Assembly: GCA_947625375.1 (NCBI GenBank)
Contig: CANQOC010000012.1
Span: forward strand, 1 to 64,000
Direction of reading: 5' to 3'
Length of the DNA: 64,000 nucleotides
Origin: an uncultured Clostridia bacterium
Lineage (GTDB): Bacteria > Bacillota > Clostridia > Oscillospirales > Ruminococcaceae
Positions 6,945 through 16,126 of this stretch are shown here, piece by piece. The notes beneath the pieces were generated by a model, which saw only the letters and a program-made list of their open reading frames with translations, did no database searches and was not told the origin of the DNA. How positions within the stretch are numbered: the stretch's first letter is position 1; each line of letters opens with the position of its first letter. The translations under genes and the position numbers were made by a program.

Positions 6945-8558
6945 ATGACAAATTCTGCAACAAATGTAAAGGCAGCTCTTTATTTAAGGCTTTCGCGAGA
7001 TGACGACCTTGCCGGCGACAGCTCAAGTATACTGACGCAAAGACAGATGCTTCAAAGATACGCAAGAGATAACAATTTCTCTGTGGTTGATGAGTATGTT
7101 GACGATGGATACAGCGGTACAAACTTCAACCGTCCGAGCTTTCAGCGAATGATTTCGGACATCGACGACGGCAAGGTAAACTGTGTGATCGTAAAGGATA
7201 TGTCCCGCCTCGGCAGGAATTATCTGGAAGTCGGTAAATACACCGAAATGTATTTCCCTGCGAATGACGTAAGATTCATCGCAATCAACAACGGCATTGA
7301 CAGCGCAACGCAGCAGGATAACGACTTCACTCCGTTTTTGAACATCATCAACGAGTGGTATGCCAAGGATACCTCAAAGAAAATCAAAGCCGCATTAAGG
7401 ACGAAATTTCAAGAGGGCGTGAGCTTTTGCACATACGCTCCGTTTGGCTACAAAAAAGACCCGAGCGACCATACAAAGCTCATCATTGATGAGGAAACTG
7501 CGCCAATAATTCGTCATATCTTTGACCTCGCCTTGAAGGGATACGGCTCAGGGAAAATTGTTAAAACTTTGATTGCCGAACAGATTCCCACTCCATCATG
7601 GTTCAATTATTCCAGATACGGAACCTTCGCTCAATTTTACAGGGAATCCGAGGACAGAAAGTGTATGTGGACGCACGCGCAGATGCAATTCATACTTAAA
7701 AATGAGGTTTACATCGGCAACATGGTTCACAACAAGCAGTCTACGATTTCTTTCAAAAACAAAAAGAAGAAGCGCAAGGGAGTTTCCGAGTGGATAAGGG
7801 TAGAGAATACGCATGAGCCGATTATTTCCCGCGAGGACTTTTGCAAAGTGCAGGAGATGATTAAATCAAGGCGAAAGACCACCGAGAGTGGTGAGCAGCA
7901 AATGTTTGCAGGCTTGATAAAATGCGCAGATTGCGGATTCTCACTGAAATATTCTTTAGTAAAAAAGAAAAAAGGTGTTCGGAGATATTTTTGCTGTTCG
8001 ACTTATTCGCAGTACGGAAAAGAGAGTTGCTCCATACATTACATCAATTACGACAATCTTTACAACTATGTTCTTTCGAGATTGCAGCACTGGTCAAAGC
8101 TGTGCGAAGCCGACGAGCAGGAGATGCTCAAGTATCTTATAAAAGACGGCGAGAAAAATTCTGCGGATTCATATGCCGAAAGAGAACTGAAGAAGGCGCA
8201 AAAACGGCTGAAAGAGTTGGACGGCTTATTAGCGAAGCTCTATGAGGACAGGCTCTCCGAGAGAATTACGGAGCGAAACTTTGACAGCCTTTGCACCAAA
8301 TTTCAGACCGAGCAGGAACAGCTTGATAAAAGAATCATCGAGCTGACAGCAGAGGTCAACGCCAAAGCCGACAGGCAGCAGAACGTCAGGAACTGGGTCG
8401 AAACTATAAAGAAATACTCCGATCCAAAGGAACTGACCGCTGAAATGCTGAACGCTTTGATTGAAAGGATTGCTGTCCACGAAGCTGAAACACTTGAAAA
8501 CGGCGAAAAACGCCAGAAAGTAGACATTTATTACAGGTTTATAGGAAAAATTGATTGA
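6945..8558 (+). CDS. Large serine recombinase (integrase of the element)
   Basis: This 537-residue protein should catalyse excision and integration of the element. The N-terminal resolvase domain has the nucleophile in LYLRLSRDD (Ser17) and VKDMSRLGRN further on. A Recombinase domain follows (about 160-330), then a zinc ribbon (CADC near 345, CC/CS near 370) and a long charged coiled coil, the usual TnpX/phiC31-like layout. The ATG at 6945 has AGGAGG 9 bases before it; the frame is open further upstream but crosses the promoter. It is the last gene before the chromosomal junction, the usual place for such an integrase. Confidence 0.95.
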   Translation: MTNSATNVKAALYLRLSRDDDLAGDSSSILTQRQMLQRYARDNNFSVVDEYVDDGYSGTNFNRPSFQRMISDIDDGKVNCVIVKDMSRLGRNYLEVGKYTEMYFPANDVRFIAINNGIDSATQQDNDFTPFLNIINEWYAKDTSKKIKAALRTKFQEGVSFCTYAPFGYKKDPSDHTKLIIDEETAPIIRHIFDLALKGYGSGKIVKTLIAEQIPTPSWFNYSRYGTFAQFYRESEDRKCMWTHAQMQFILKNEVYIGNMVHNKQSTISFKNKKKKRKGVSEWIRVENTHEPIISREDFCKVQEMIKSRRKTTESGEQQMFAGLIKCADCGFSLKYSLVKKKKGVRRYFCCSTYSQYGKESCSIHYINYDNLYNYVLSRLQHWSKLCEADEQEMLKYLIKDGEKNSADSYAERELKKAQKRLKELDGLLAKLYEDRLSERITERNFDSLCTKFQTEQEQLDKRIIELTAEVNAKADRQQNVRNWVETIKKYSDPKELTAEMLNALIERIAVHEAETLENGEKRQKVDIYYRFIGKID

Positions 8559-8591
8559 GATTCAAAAATCAAAAAATCGTTACCATAATGA

Positions 8592-9026
8592 AAGGAAGCA
8601 GGCGTCTACATGCCGCCGGTCGAGGTTCTCGAAATACTCTCGCGCGAGTTCGGCGTCACCATCAACGAAATCGTCGCCGGGCGCCGCCTTTCCGACAGCG
8701 ACTTCCGCGAGACCGCCGAGAAAAACCTCGTCGACGCAATCTCCGAGCCGGGCGCGTTCGGTCTCTCCGAGAGAATCGCGTACTTCAGGAAAAAGTGGCT
8801 TCGGGAGCACGTCTTCGAGATTGCCGCGGCGCTGATTCTCGCTATAGCGGCGGCAGCGGCGGCGTGGTTCCTGATTCGGGAACTCTTCCCGCTCGCGTGC
8901 ATAGCCTTGGGAATCGCCGTCTGGATTTGGCTCTACAACTCGATGGCGGCATATGTCGAACAGCGGGCGTTCGGCGCAAAAAAAGACGCGGCCGGCGAGA
9001 ACGCTGACCGCGGGAAAAAGTCTTAA
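8592..9026 (+). pseudogene. 3' remnant of an XRE-family HTH membrane protein interrupted by the element
   Basis: From 8592 the frame reads KEAGVYMPPVEVLEILSREF, then GVTINEIVAGRRL. This matches the second half of an XRE helix-turn-helix domain, where a KWExG segment normally precedes (the W and upstream helices are missing here). After it come two hydrophobic segments (about residues 75-115 from the internal ATG) and a Lys/Glu tail, as in XRE regulators with C-terminal membrane segments. An internal ATG at 8610 has an upstream AAAGGAAG and might still start translation, but the DNA-binding domain would be incomplete. The end overlaps the nifU gene by 4 bp (convergent). Confidence 0.75.
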
Positions 9027-9448
9027 ATTTCACAGGTGTCCGGGGGCGCGACTTCGCCGAGAATCGGCTTGGGGTCGACGCCCTGCCTTGTATAGTAGTC
9101 GGAAAGAGCGGCGTGAATGGCCTGTTCCGCGAGAACCGAGCAGTGAAGCTTTACGGTCGGAAGACCGTCGAGAGCCTCGACAACCGCGCTGTTCGTAAGC
9201 TTCATCGCCTCTTCAATCGGCTTGCCCTTGATGAGCTCGGTCGCCATCGAGCTTGTCGCAACGGCGGCGCCGCAGCCGAAGGTCTTGAATTTAACGTCGG
9301 TGATAATTCCGTCGTCGACCTTTATATACATCTTCATAATGTCGCCGCACTTGGCGTTGCCGACCTCTCCGACGCCGTCCGCGTCCGGAATTTCGCCGAC
9401 GTTGCGCGGGTTTGCAAAGTGGTCCATAACCTTTTCGCTGTAAATCAT
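9023..9448 (-). CDS. nifU: NifU/IscU-like iron-sulfur cluster scaffold
   Basis: This 141-residue scaffold receives sulfur from the cysteine desulfurase and assembles [Fe-S] clusters in the cytosol. The three conserved cysteines are in GNAKCGD (about 32-36), TFGCGAAV (about 60) and VKLHCSVLA (about 103), and the first Cys is followed by Asp as in the family. It lies 30 bp downstream of the desulfurase and on the same strand, so they form an operon. Length is that of the clostridial NifU/IscU N-domain alone. Confidence 0.95.
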   Translation of the reverse strand: MIYSEKVMDHFANPRNVGEIPDADGVGEVGNAKCGDIMKMYIKVDDGIITDVKFKTFGCGAAVATSSMATELIKGKPIEEAMKLTNSAVVEALDGLPTVKLHCSVLAEQAIHAALSDYYTRQGVDPKPILGEVAPPDTCEI

Positions 9449-9478
9449 ATATATATACCTCCTGTAAAGATACAGCCG

Positions 9479-10675
9479 TCATTCCGCGTCGATGTCCTCG
9501 TCCCGGAGAATTCTCTCCCAAAGCGGACTCATTGCGCGAAGCTTTTCGACAATTTTCGGCACCTTTTCTATGATATAGTCGACGTCCTCTTCGGTGGTGT
9601 CGTCCGAAAGGGAGAGCCTTAACGAGCCGTGAGCGGTTGAGTGGGGGAGTCCGATTGCAAGAAGGACGTGCGACGGGTCGAGCGAGCCCGACGTGCAGGC
9701 CGAACCTGAGGACGCGCAAATCCCCTCCAAGTCGAGCGACAGAAGAAGGCTTTCGCCCTCAATCCCCCTGAACGAAATGTTGATGTTTCCGGCGAGGCGC
9801 TTTTTCGGGTCGCCGTTGAGCCTCGACTCGGGAATCTTCGTCAGCTCTGCAATAAGCCTGTCCCTCATCGCGGACAGCTTTTTCTGTTTCGCTGGAATGT
9901 CGGCGGTGCAAAGCTCGATTGCTTTCGCGAGAGCGACAATCCCCGCGACGTTTTCGGTGCCGGCCCTCTTCGAGCGCTCCTGCGCGCCGCCGTGAATGAG
10001 GTTCGGAAGATTGACTCCCGTGCGCATATAAAGCGCACCGATGCCCTTTGGCGCGTGAATCTTATGTCCCGACATCGAAAGAAGGTCGATATTCATCGCC
10101 GCGACGTCGATTTCGACGTTGCCGACAGCCTGAACCGCGTCGGTGTGGAAGAGGACCTTTTTCGAGCGGCAGATTGCCCCGATTTCGGCAATCGGCTGAA
10201 TTGTGCCGATTTCGTTGTTCGCAAACATCACCGTCACAAGACAGGTGTCATCCCGAATCGCCTTTTCAATCTCCTCTGGGTGGACAAGTCCCATTTCGTC
10301 GACAGGCACATATGTGACCTCAAACCCGTGTTTTTCGAGGTATTCACAGGTGTGAAGAACGGCGTGGTGCTCGAAAACGGTCGTGACAATGTGCCGCTTG
10401 CCCTTTTTCGCCCCGACGTCCGCCGCGCACTTAATCGCCCAGTTGTCGGCCTCGGAGCCGCCGGACGTAAAGTATATTTCGCTGGTCTTCGCGCCGATTG
10501 CCTTCGCGACCGTCTCTCTCGATTTAAGGATTGCCCTTGCCGAGTCCATTCCGATACCGTATATGCTCGACGCGTTGCCGTAATGCTCCGTGAGATACGG
10601 CATCATCGCTTCGAGCACCGGCTCGGTTATCCTTGTCGTCGCCGAGTTGTCGGCATAGACGAATCTTTTTTCCAT
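9479..10675 (-). CDS. iscS: Cysteine desulfurase (NifS/IscS family)
   Basis: This 398-residue pyridoxal-phosphate enzyme takes sulfur from cysteine for Fe-S cluster and thiolation pathways. It shows the PLP lysine in [12 protein letters not shown] (about 205), the His in VFEHHAVL (about 103) and the catalytic cysteine loop in [10 protein letters not shown] (about 325). The start ATG follows AAAGGACTGACATATA. It is 26 bp downstream of rnhA and 30 bp upstream of nifU, all on the minus strand. The Cys loop and the paired scaffold argue for the Fe-S role rather than a tRNA-only role. Confidence 0.95.
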   Translation of the reverse strand: MEKRFVYADNSATTRITEPVLEAMMPYLTEHYGNASSIYGIGMDSARAILKSRETVAKAIGAKTSEIYFTSGGSEADNWAIKCAADVGAKKGKRHIVTTVFEHHAVLHTCEYLEKHGFEVTYVPVDEMGLVHPEEIEKAIRDDTCLVTVMFANNEIGTIQPIAEIGAICRSKKVLFHTDAVQAVGNVEIDVAAMNIDLLSMSGHKIHAPKGIGALYMRTGVNLPNLIHGGAQERSKRAGTENVAGIVALAKAIELCTADIPAKQKKLSAMRDRLIAELTKIPESRLNGDPKKRLAGNINISFRGIEGESLLLSLDLEGICASSGSACTSGSLDPSHVLLAIGLPHSTAHGSLRLSLSDDTTEEDVDYIIEKVPKIVEKLRAMSPLWERILRDEDIDAE

Positions 10676-10701
10676 TATATGTCAGTCCTTTCGCTTGATT
10701 T

Positions 10702-11148
10702 TCAGATTGAATTGCCGTGCGACTTATATTCCGATACCGCGAGCATATCGCACCGCTCGTTTTCGGGGTGCCCGTCGTGCCCCTTGACCCAGACAAAGCT
10801 GACCCTGTGCGTCTCGCAGAGGACGAGGAGCCGCTCCCAGAGGTCGGGGTTAAGCGCCGGTTTTTTGTCGGATTTAATCCACCCGTGCGCGCGCCACGCC
10901 CTCGCCCAGCCGTTGTTCATTCCGTCGCAGACGTATTTCGAGTCGGTCGTGACGACAGCCTCGCACGGCTCTTTAAGCGCTTCGAGCGCCGAAATAACGG
11001 CGGTAAGCTCCATTCGGTTGTTGGTCGTTTCGGGGTCATATCCCGAAAGCTCCTTTGTGTGCTTTCCGTATTTAAGGATAGCGCCCCAGCCGCCCGCCCC
11101 GGGGTTCCCCGAGCACGCGCCGTCGGTATATATCTCTACTTTTTTCAT
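10702..11148 (-). CDS. rnhA: Ribonuclease HI
   Basis: This 148-residue enzyme cleaves the RNA strand of RNA-DNA hybrids. The catalytic acids are visible in [12 protein letters not shown] (Asp near 7), NNRMELTAV (Glu near 46), TTDSKYV (Asp near 68) and the C-terminal NERCDMLA (Asp near 132), with the His-containing loop [11 protein letters not shown]. The start at 11148 follows AAAAAGGTCACA; an ATG 13 codons upstream is open but lacks a ribosome site. It may head the rnhA-iscS-nifU transcript. Confidence 0.95.
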   Translation of the reverse strand: MKKVEIYTDGACSGNPGAGGWGAILKYGKHTKELSGYDPETTNNRMELTAVISALEALKEPCEAVVTTDSKYVCDGMNNGWARAWRAHGWIKSDKKPALNPDLWERLLVLCETHRVSFVWVKGHDGHPENERCDMLAVSEYKSHGNSI

Positions 11149-12696
11149 TGTGACCTTTTTCTTGCCGAAATTGCATCGGTTATTCAATGCTAACCGTTAT
11201 TATACTACTATCCCCGCCTTTTGTCAACTGCTTTCCCCGGCGGAATGCGCAAGACAGCGGACGCGAAAACAGGGGACAGAAGTCAGAGGGTCAGAAGTCA
11301 GAATCAGGAATCATACGAAGCGACCCTATGCAGCGATTGCAGCTCATATAAAATCTGCGGCACCGTCAGAGTGACGAAAAATGCGGCAGCTTCTCTAACT
11401 TCGCCGTGTTTCTGCTTCGGACGCATCCGGGCGCGCTTCGCGCGCAAACGCAAGGTTCAAGAAACCCCCTCCGGAGTTTTCTTGAACCTTTCGTTCCGAC
11501 CGCCATTCGGCGGTCGCGGCTGCGCCCTATTAGAAGACAGAAGTCAGAGGGTCAGATGTCAGAAACACAAGGAGCCGCTTTGAGTAAGCTGTGTTGCCTC
11601 ACAACTCTTTGCCCCGCCGTCAGGCGGCAATCCAAACTTTGGCGACGCATGACCCCCTCCCATGTGGGAGGGGGCAGGGGGTGGGAGTCTATAGATAGTA
11701 TGAGCGCAGCGAATTCCTTTTAGAAAGATGCGGCGTCTCTCACAGTTTTTGCAGTGCTACTAAGTTTCCAACGTGCACCCCTCCCCACGGGGAGGGGCGG
11801 GGGGTGGGGGATATGGCGACGCGCGTCACGACCGAGTGACGTGAGGAGCGTCCGCCAACGGCGGACTCCTTATTAGCAATTAGCGGCGTACGGCGTCGTC
11901 AAATTTTCCCCGCCGTCAGGCGGCTTTCAAAACCTTGGCAACGCAGAACCCCCTCCCATGTGGGAGGGGGAAGGGGGTAGGAGTCTAAAAATAGCATTCG
12001 CGCAGCGAATTCCTTTTACGCGGCAGTGCGCAGCCTTTGCAAGTTATCTTTAACGCTCGCAAGTGTCCTCCACGCCAAGTACCACTCCCCTCGAGGGGAG
12101 TGGTCGCGCCGTTCACGAACGTGAACGGCCGGGTGTAGGGTGGAACCCCCTCTCTCTCACTGAGGGAGAGGGGGACTGGGGGTGTGGAAGAAAAAGAACG
12201 GGGAAACAGGCAAAGGTACCAAATTTTACCGCTCGCTTCAAGACTGATGCTCAATAGCAACGCATGATGCCACACATACTTCCCCCGCCGTCAGGCGGCA
12301 ATCAAAGTCTTGACGCACAGACCCCCTCCCATGTGGGAGGGGTAGGGGAAGGAGTCTTAAAGATAGCATGAGCGTCAGCGAATACCTTTTTACGGCAGTG
12401 CGTCGCCATTCTCTTTTTAAAAATGTGAGCAGATGACCTTGCCATGGCAGCTACTAAAAATACCATTCGCTTCGCGAATTCCTTTTATAAGGCAGCGTGA
12501 CGCCGCTGCAAGTTACCTATTACGCTCGCAAGTGTCCATCAAACTCCCTTCCCTCGAGGGGAGGGTCGGGGTGAGGTGACTTCAAATAGTATTCGCGCAG
12601 CGAATTCCTTTTTACCGCCAGTGCGGCGCCGCCCTATCAGAAGACAGAAGTCAGCTTGTCAGCTGTCAGAAATCCATCTTCCATCATCTACCCTCT
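11149..12696. repeat. Intergenic repeat cluster 1
   Basis: About 1.5 kb without a credible gene, built from modules seen again at 21.7, 39.0 and 48.4 kb. Module A: palindrome CCCTCCCATGTGGGAGGG near 11653, 11949 and 12322, followed by a tail with GCGAAGCGAATTCC-like sequence. Module B: near 12081-12205, with GTTCACGAACGTGAAC. Module C: near 11776-11930, with a GTCAC/GTGAC hairpin. Module D: multi-hairpin element 11422-11527. Heptamer arrays lie at 11274-11312, 11532-11572 and 12640-12696. Several short frames occur inside but change with every module copy. Confidence 0.85.
11422..11527. repeat. Module D copy 1: multi-hairpin element with variable central arm
   Basis: Three hairpins follow each other: GCGCGCTTCGCGCGC (11431-11445); a central hairpin with AAGGTTCAAGAAA (11452-11464) pairing with TTTCTTGAACCTT (11478-11490); and GACCGCC/GGCGGTC (11498-11515). 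An outer stem is degenerate in this copy. Heptamer repeats follow directly. Confidence 0.75.
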
Positions 12697-14418
12697 CTAC
12701 ATCCACTCTCCGCTTAGATACTTCACCCTGTCCCTGACCCAGTTTACCGTCGTCTTCGCGCTGCCCGAGCGGCGGGTGCCGTCGAGGTTGAATTCGTCGG
12801 CATAGTTCACGATAAGGTCCTCGACGCCGTCGATGGCGGCGTTGATGTCGCCGAGGCGCTCCTGCCACTTCTGCGACACAAGCTCCCTGAACCAGTCCGC
12901 CGAATAGAAGAGAATCAGCCACGGGTTCGAGCGGTCGCCCCAGTTGTTCACAAAATAGCTGTCCTTGAACTTCGCGGCATAAAGTCCGCCGTCCGCGTCG
13001 CTCGAATAGTCATAATACGCCCAGTCAAAGTCCCACGGCGCGACCATCGTCAGCTTCTCGTATTTCGGGTCATCGCCGAAGTCGACCGCGAAGAAAAAGC
13101 TCCCGCCGCCGACGTCCTGGTCGTTGACGATTTCATAGAGGATATACATGTCGACGACCGACTCGATGTCAAACACCTGACTGACGCAGTCATACGCCGA
13201 CGCAAACTCGTCCTGCGCCGGAATCAGCTCGAAATCCTCGCCGAGACGGTAAAATTCCCCGTCGCGAATCGCCCTCATCGGAATCTCCCAAGCCGCCTCG
13301 AAATATTTCTCGATAAATCCGAGCTGTTCGTCGCTGTAGAGGTCGTTTTTGACCGAATAGGCGTATTTTCTCGGGACACGGCTTGTCCCCGCGATGTCGG
13401 TTATCTCCTCTTTGTTGTAATTAAGCCAGAAATACGGGTGGTCGTCGCCGGTCGCGTAGTTGTCGAGCTCGACGAGATACCCGATGTCGGTTCCGGTATA
13501 ATCCGGTTCCGCCTCATTTATGTCGACGCGCTCCGAATTGGCCTGTGTCTGCTCACAGAGAAGATATACCCCCTCGTATTCCTCATTTATATAAAGCTGC
13601 ACAAAGACCGAGTCGGAACAGTAATAGTCGCCGCCGTTGATTGCCTTTGCGAGCTTGAACGCGAGATAGTTTTCGACCGCCGCCTCGTATGATTTCAGCA
13701 GGACCCACGACTTGCAGCGCGCAAAGTCGTTCAACCCGAGCATCGACTGATTTTCCGCGAATTTAATTCTGTACGAAACCTGATTGTGCCTAATCCAGTC
13801 GACGTCGCCGTAGTTGGCGCTCGCGTTTCCCCTGACACGAATTCCGCCTTCGGCGCCGAGTTCATAGACGCTGTCGCAGTTAGTGACTTCGATAAGGCTG
13901 TCGACATAGTCCTCGAGCGAGACGATTTCCTGCCCGTTCGCGGTCGTGATGTGGACTATCGGGAAGCTTGTCTCGGAGGATATTTTTGTGAAATATCCCT
14001 CGCGAATCTGCGGGTCGACCCCAAATTTTTCGTACAAAGCCGCCCGGTCCTCGCCGTGCGAAAGGTCAAGTCCCTCCCGCCAGTCGTCATAAATAAGTCC
14101 GTCCGGCGACGTCTGCGCCTCGGTCTGTTCCGGCTGATTCACGGTGACCTCCGGCGGCTCATAGGCGGTAACCTCCCCGCCGCCGATGTCAACGGTCTCA
14201 TCATCACCGCCAGCCGTCCCGCCGACAAGGTTGTCCGGGACGTTCGGGTCGGTCGCCGGCGGAGCGGGTTCGGTGTCCGCGGGAATCGAGACCGTATTCT
14301 GTGACTGTGAAGATATATCCGAAAAACCGCCGCCGTCCTTCAACGCGGCGCATGAAGAAAGCGAAGCAATCGCCGTCACCGCTGCAACCACCGCGGCGGC
14401 CGTCCTTTTGATGCACAT
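12697..14418 (-). CDS. CotH-kinase-family lipoprotein
   Basis: This 573-residue protein resembles spore-coat CotH kinases, which phosphorylate protein side chains; in many anaerobes homologues are exported. A lipoprotein signal peptide ends with SLSSCAAL (Cys near 23). An acidic, Pro/Thr-rich linker covers about 30-110. The CotH domain starts with VRGNASANY (about 193), then KSWVLLKSYEAAVENYLAFKLA in two pieces (about 235-260), VQLYINEEYEGVYLLCEQ (about 275) and the metal-site-like PWDFDWAY (about 460). GGGGAGGTTTATAC precedes the ATG. No coat or ATP-regulation context is nearby; cluster 1 lies downstream and heptamer repeats reach its stop codon. Confidence 0.8.
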   Translation of the reverse strand: MCIKRTAAAVVAAVTAIASLSSCAALKDGGGFSDISSQSQNTVSIPADTEPAPPATDPNVPDNLVGGTAGGDDETVDIGGGEVTAYEPPEVTVNQPEQTEAQTSPDGLIYDDWREGLDLSHGEDRAALYEKFGVDPQIREGYFTKISSETSFPIVHITTANGQEIVSLEDYVDSLIEVTNCDSVYELGAEGGIRVRGNASANYGDVDWIRHNQVSYRIKFAENQSMLGLNDFARCKSWVLLKSYEAAVENYLAFKLAKAINGGDYYCSDSVFVQLYINEEYEGVYLLCEQTQANSERVDINEAEPDYTGTDIGYLVELDNYATGDDHPYFWLNYNKEEITDIAGTSRVPRKYAYSVKNDLYSDEQLGFIEKYFEAAWEIPMRAIRDGEFYRLGEDFELIPAQDEFASAYDCVSQVFDIESVVDMYILYEIVNDQDVGGGSFFFAVDFGDDPKYEKLTMVAPWDFDWAYYDYSSDADGGLYAAKFKDSYFVNNWGDRSNPWLILFYSADWFRELVSQKWQERLGDINAAIDGVEDLIVNYADEFNLDGTRRSGSAKTTVNWVRDRVKYLSGEWM

Positions 14419-14569
14419 GTATAAACCTCCCCGAAAGAATCTCTTTTTATTATATCATCGCCCAATCCAACTTGCAATAACAAACCGGTAACAATTTGAG
14501 CTTTAAGAAAAAATTAAGAAACGGCGGGAGGAGGGTCGGAGGGCGTACCTCTCCCTACTAATCCTTGCC

Positions 14570-14597
14570 TTGACTTTCCCTCCCATTCTGCTATACT
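14570..14597 (+). promoter_or_regulatory. Sigma-A promoter of the pseudouridine synthase gene
   Basis: TTGACT (14570-14575) and TATACT (14592-14597), 16-bp spacer, 20 bp before the start codon, so the leader is very short. Confidence 0.65.
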
Positions 14598-14617
14598 ATC
14601 ACCAAGGGGGGATTGCA

Positions 14618-15574
14618 ATGCGAGAATTCACCATAGGAGCGAACGACGCCGGACAGCGCGCCGACAGGTTTATTTCAAAGGCGGTGCCGAAAATCGCCGG
14701 CGGGAGAATGTATAAATTCCTGCGCGAGAAGAAGATAAAGCTCAACGGAAAGCGGTGCGAGATTTCGACCCGCCTCAGCGAAGGCGACGTCATCACAATG
14801 TACATCTCCGACGAATTTTTCGAGACCCCTCCCGCCTCCGACCTCGACGGAATCAGCGCCGACGTCTCGGTCATCTATGAGGACGAAAACGTCCTTCTTG
14901 CATATAAGCCGAGCGGACTTGTCGTCCACGAGGACGACGAAAACACCCGCGACACCCTGATTGCCCGAATCACAAAATATCTCATCGAAAAAGGGGAGTA
15001 CGACCCCGCCGGCGAACAAAGCTTCGCGCCCGCGCTCTGCAACCGCCTCGACCGCAACACCGAGGGAATCGTCGTCTGTGCAAAAAACGCCGTCAGCCTG
15101 CGCGAGCTTAACGCCGCAATCCGCGAGCACCGCCTCAGAAAGCGCTATCTCTGCGCCGTGGTCGGCTGTCCGCGGAAGCCGTCCGGAAGAATCGAGACCT
15201 ATCTCGAAAAGGTCGAGAGCGAGAACACCGTCTATGTCCGCACAAAGAGGACACCCGCCTCGAAGACCGCCGTGACGGATTACAGGGTGATAAAGACCGC
15301 CGGCGAGCTTTCGCTTGTCGAGGTCGAGCTTCAGACCGGCAGGACCCACCAGATTCGGGTGCATATGGCATATATCGGCTGCCCGATTCTCGGCGACGGA
15401 AAATACGGCAGAAACGACGTCAACCGCCGATACCGCCGCAGGACACAGGCCCTCTGCGCATACAGCCTCGGCTTCAATGTCGGCGCCTCCGGCCCCCTCG
15501 GCTATTTCGACGGAAAGACCTTCACCGCCCCCGAACCCGCCTTCGTGCGTGAACTGTTCGGGGATAATGACTAA
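14618..15574 (+). CDS. RluA-family 23S rRNA pseudouridine synthase
   Basis: This 318-residue enzyme isomerises uridines in rRNA. An N-terminal S4 RNA-binding domain (about 12-70, KFLREKKIKLNGKRCE) precedes the synthase domain. The catalytic Asp is in CNRLDRNTEGIVV (about 147), and the RTHQIRVHMAYIGCPILGD block (about 245, in pieces) is typical of RluA/RluC/RluD. The layout is closest to RluC-type enzymes; exact target uridines cannot be told. The ATG follows AAGGGGGG; a frame extension upstream to 14570 overlaps the promoter. Confidence 0.92.
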   Translation: MREFTIGANDAGQRADRFISKAVPKIAGGRMYKFLREKKIKLNGKRCEISTRLSEGDVITMYISDEFFETPPASDLDGISADVSVIYEDENVLLAYKPSGLVVHEDDENTRDTLIARITKYLIEKGEYDPAGEQSFAPALCNRLDRNTEGIVVCAKNAVSLRELNAAIREHRLRKRYLCAVVGCPRKPSGRIETYLEKVESENTVYVRTKRTPASKTAVTDYRVIKTAGELSLVEVELQTGRTHQIRVHMAYIGCPILGDGKYGRNDVNRRYRRRTQALCAYSLGFNVGASGPLGYFDGKTFTAPEPAFVRELFGDND

Positions 15575-15660
15575 CATATATCATACTTTTATCTTCTATC
15601 TTCCAATTTCTATCTTCTAAATTCTGACATCTGACAATCTCAATTCTGTCTTCTAAACGG
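15570..15660. repeat. Pyrimidine heptamer array after the pseudouridine synthase gene
   Basis: The 3' flank carries units such as TCTTCTA, TTCTGAC, ATCTGAC and TGTCTTC in tandem. These are the complement of the AGAAGNC-type purine arrays found after other genes. It lies between the stop codon and the next promoter. Confidence 0.6.
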
Positions 15661-15671
15661 ACGTTTTGCTC

Positions 15672-15700
15672 TTGACTCTTCCGCAAAAAAGTTTTATACT
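15672..15700 (+). promoter_or_regulatory. Sigma-A promoter of the TSCPD gene
   Basis: TTGACT (15672-15677) and TATACT (15695-15700), 17-bp spacer, 31 bp upstream of the start. Confidence 0.75.
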
Positions 15701-15730
15701 ATCCATAGCACACCGATTGGAGGTAATATC

Positions 15731-15973
15731 ATGCAGATTCAGTATCAGACCAAGGGCACCTGCTCGCGGCAGATTAACATTTCCGTCGAAGACGGCGTCG
15801 TCACCGGCGTCGAGTTTATCGGCGGGTGCAACGGCAACCTAAAGGGCATTTCACAGCTCGTAAAGGGAATGAAGGTCGAGGACGTCATCGAAAAGCTCGA
15901 GAACACCAAGTGCGGCTCAAAGACGACCTCCTGCCCCGACCAGCTCGCACAGGCGCTGAAACAGGCGCTCTGA
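15731..15973 (+). CDS. TSCPD domain protein (TIGR03905 type)
   Basis: This 80-residue single-domain protein has the TTSCPDQLA motif (about 66-74) that names the TSCPD family. Conserved Cys residues lie at KGTCSRQI (about 11) and GGCNGN (about 34) and KCGSKTT (about 62). The same domain is attached to some adenosylcobalamin-dependent ribonucleotide reductases; the stand-alone proteins have no established function but the four-Cys pattern suggests metal binding. Start follows GGAGGTAATATC. Convergent genes do not overlap it. Confidence 0.88.
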   Translation: MQIQYQTKGTCSRQINISVEDGVVTGVEFIGGCNGNLKGISQLVKGMKVEDVIEKLENTKCGSKTTSCPDQLAQALKQAL

Positions 15974-16058
15974 TTCGCCCCAACCCGATGAATCACGGAT
16001 TTCAGAAGTCAGCGAATTTCTCTGGCTTCTGTTTTCTGTGTTTTATTTTCGTGATATG

Positions 16059-16087
16059 TTGACTTTTTCGCGATATTGTGATAGAAT
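16059..16087 (+). promoter_or_regulatory. Sigma-A promoter of uvrB
   Basis: TTGACT (16059-16064) and TAGAAT (16082-16087), 17-bp spacer. No clear LexA box (GAACN4GTTC type) is seen near it. Confidence 0.75.
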
Positions 16088-16126
16088 ACACCGAGTAAAC
16101 ATTTGTTCTTGAAAGGCGGCGGTGTC

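Larger units (their letters stand above)
1..8600. mobile_element. Right part of an integrated mobilizable element (IME)
   Basis: The stretch combines relaxase, mobC, oriT-like palindrome, IS110 insertion, small accessory genes and a terminal large serine recombinase, and is AT-richer than the following chromosome. The right boundary is set near 8592-8600 by the point where the interrupted XRE gene becomes readable again. The left boundary is outside the window, or the first genes could be host genes; I see no matching 5' half of the XRE gene before 8592. Confidence 0.75.

Noticed and set aside
1-8600. Prophage
   Set aside because: No capsid, terminase, portal or lysis genes; relaxase, mobC and serine recombinase point to a mobilizable element.
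9992-11374. A 460-codon plus-strand frame opposite iscS and rnhA
   Set aside because: It is antisense to two clearly conserved enzymes, has no ribosome site and no family resemblance; GC-rich third positions keep opposite frames open here.
11221-12275. Short frames within repeat cluster 1 (and similar ones in clusters 2-4)
   Set aside because: They run through palindromes, change between module copies and end wherever modules differ; no copy keeps a common reading frame.
15731-15973. Fe-S assembly gene because of its Cys pattern
   Set aside because: The TTSCPD motif places it in the TSCPD family; no link to the nifU-iscS unit 5 kb away.
16059-16126. LexA box at uvrB
   Set aside because: No GAAC-N4-GTTC-like palindrome is present in the promoter region.
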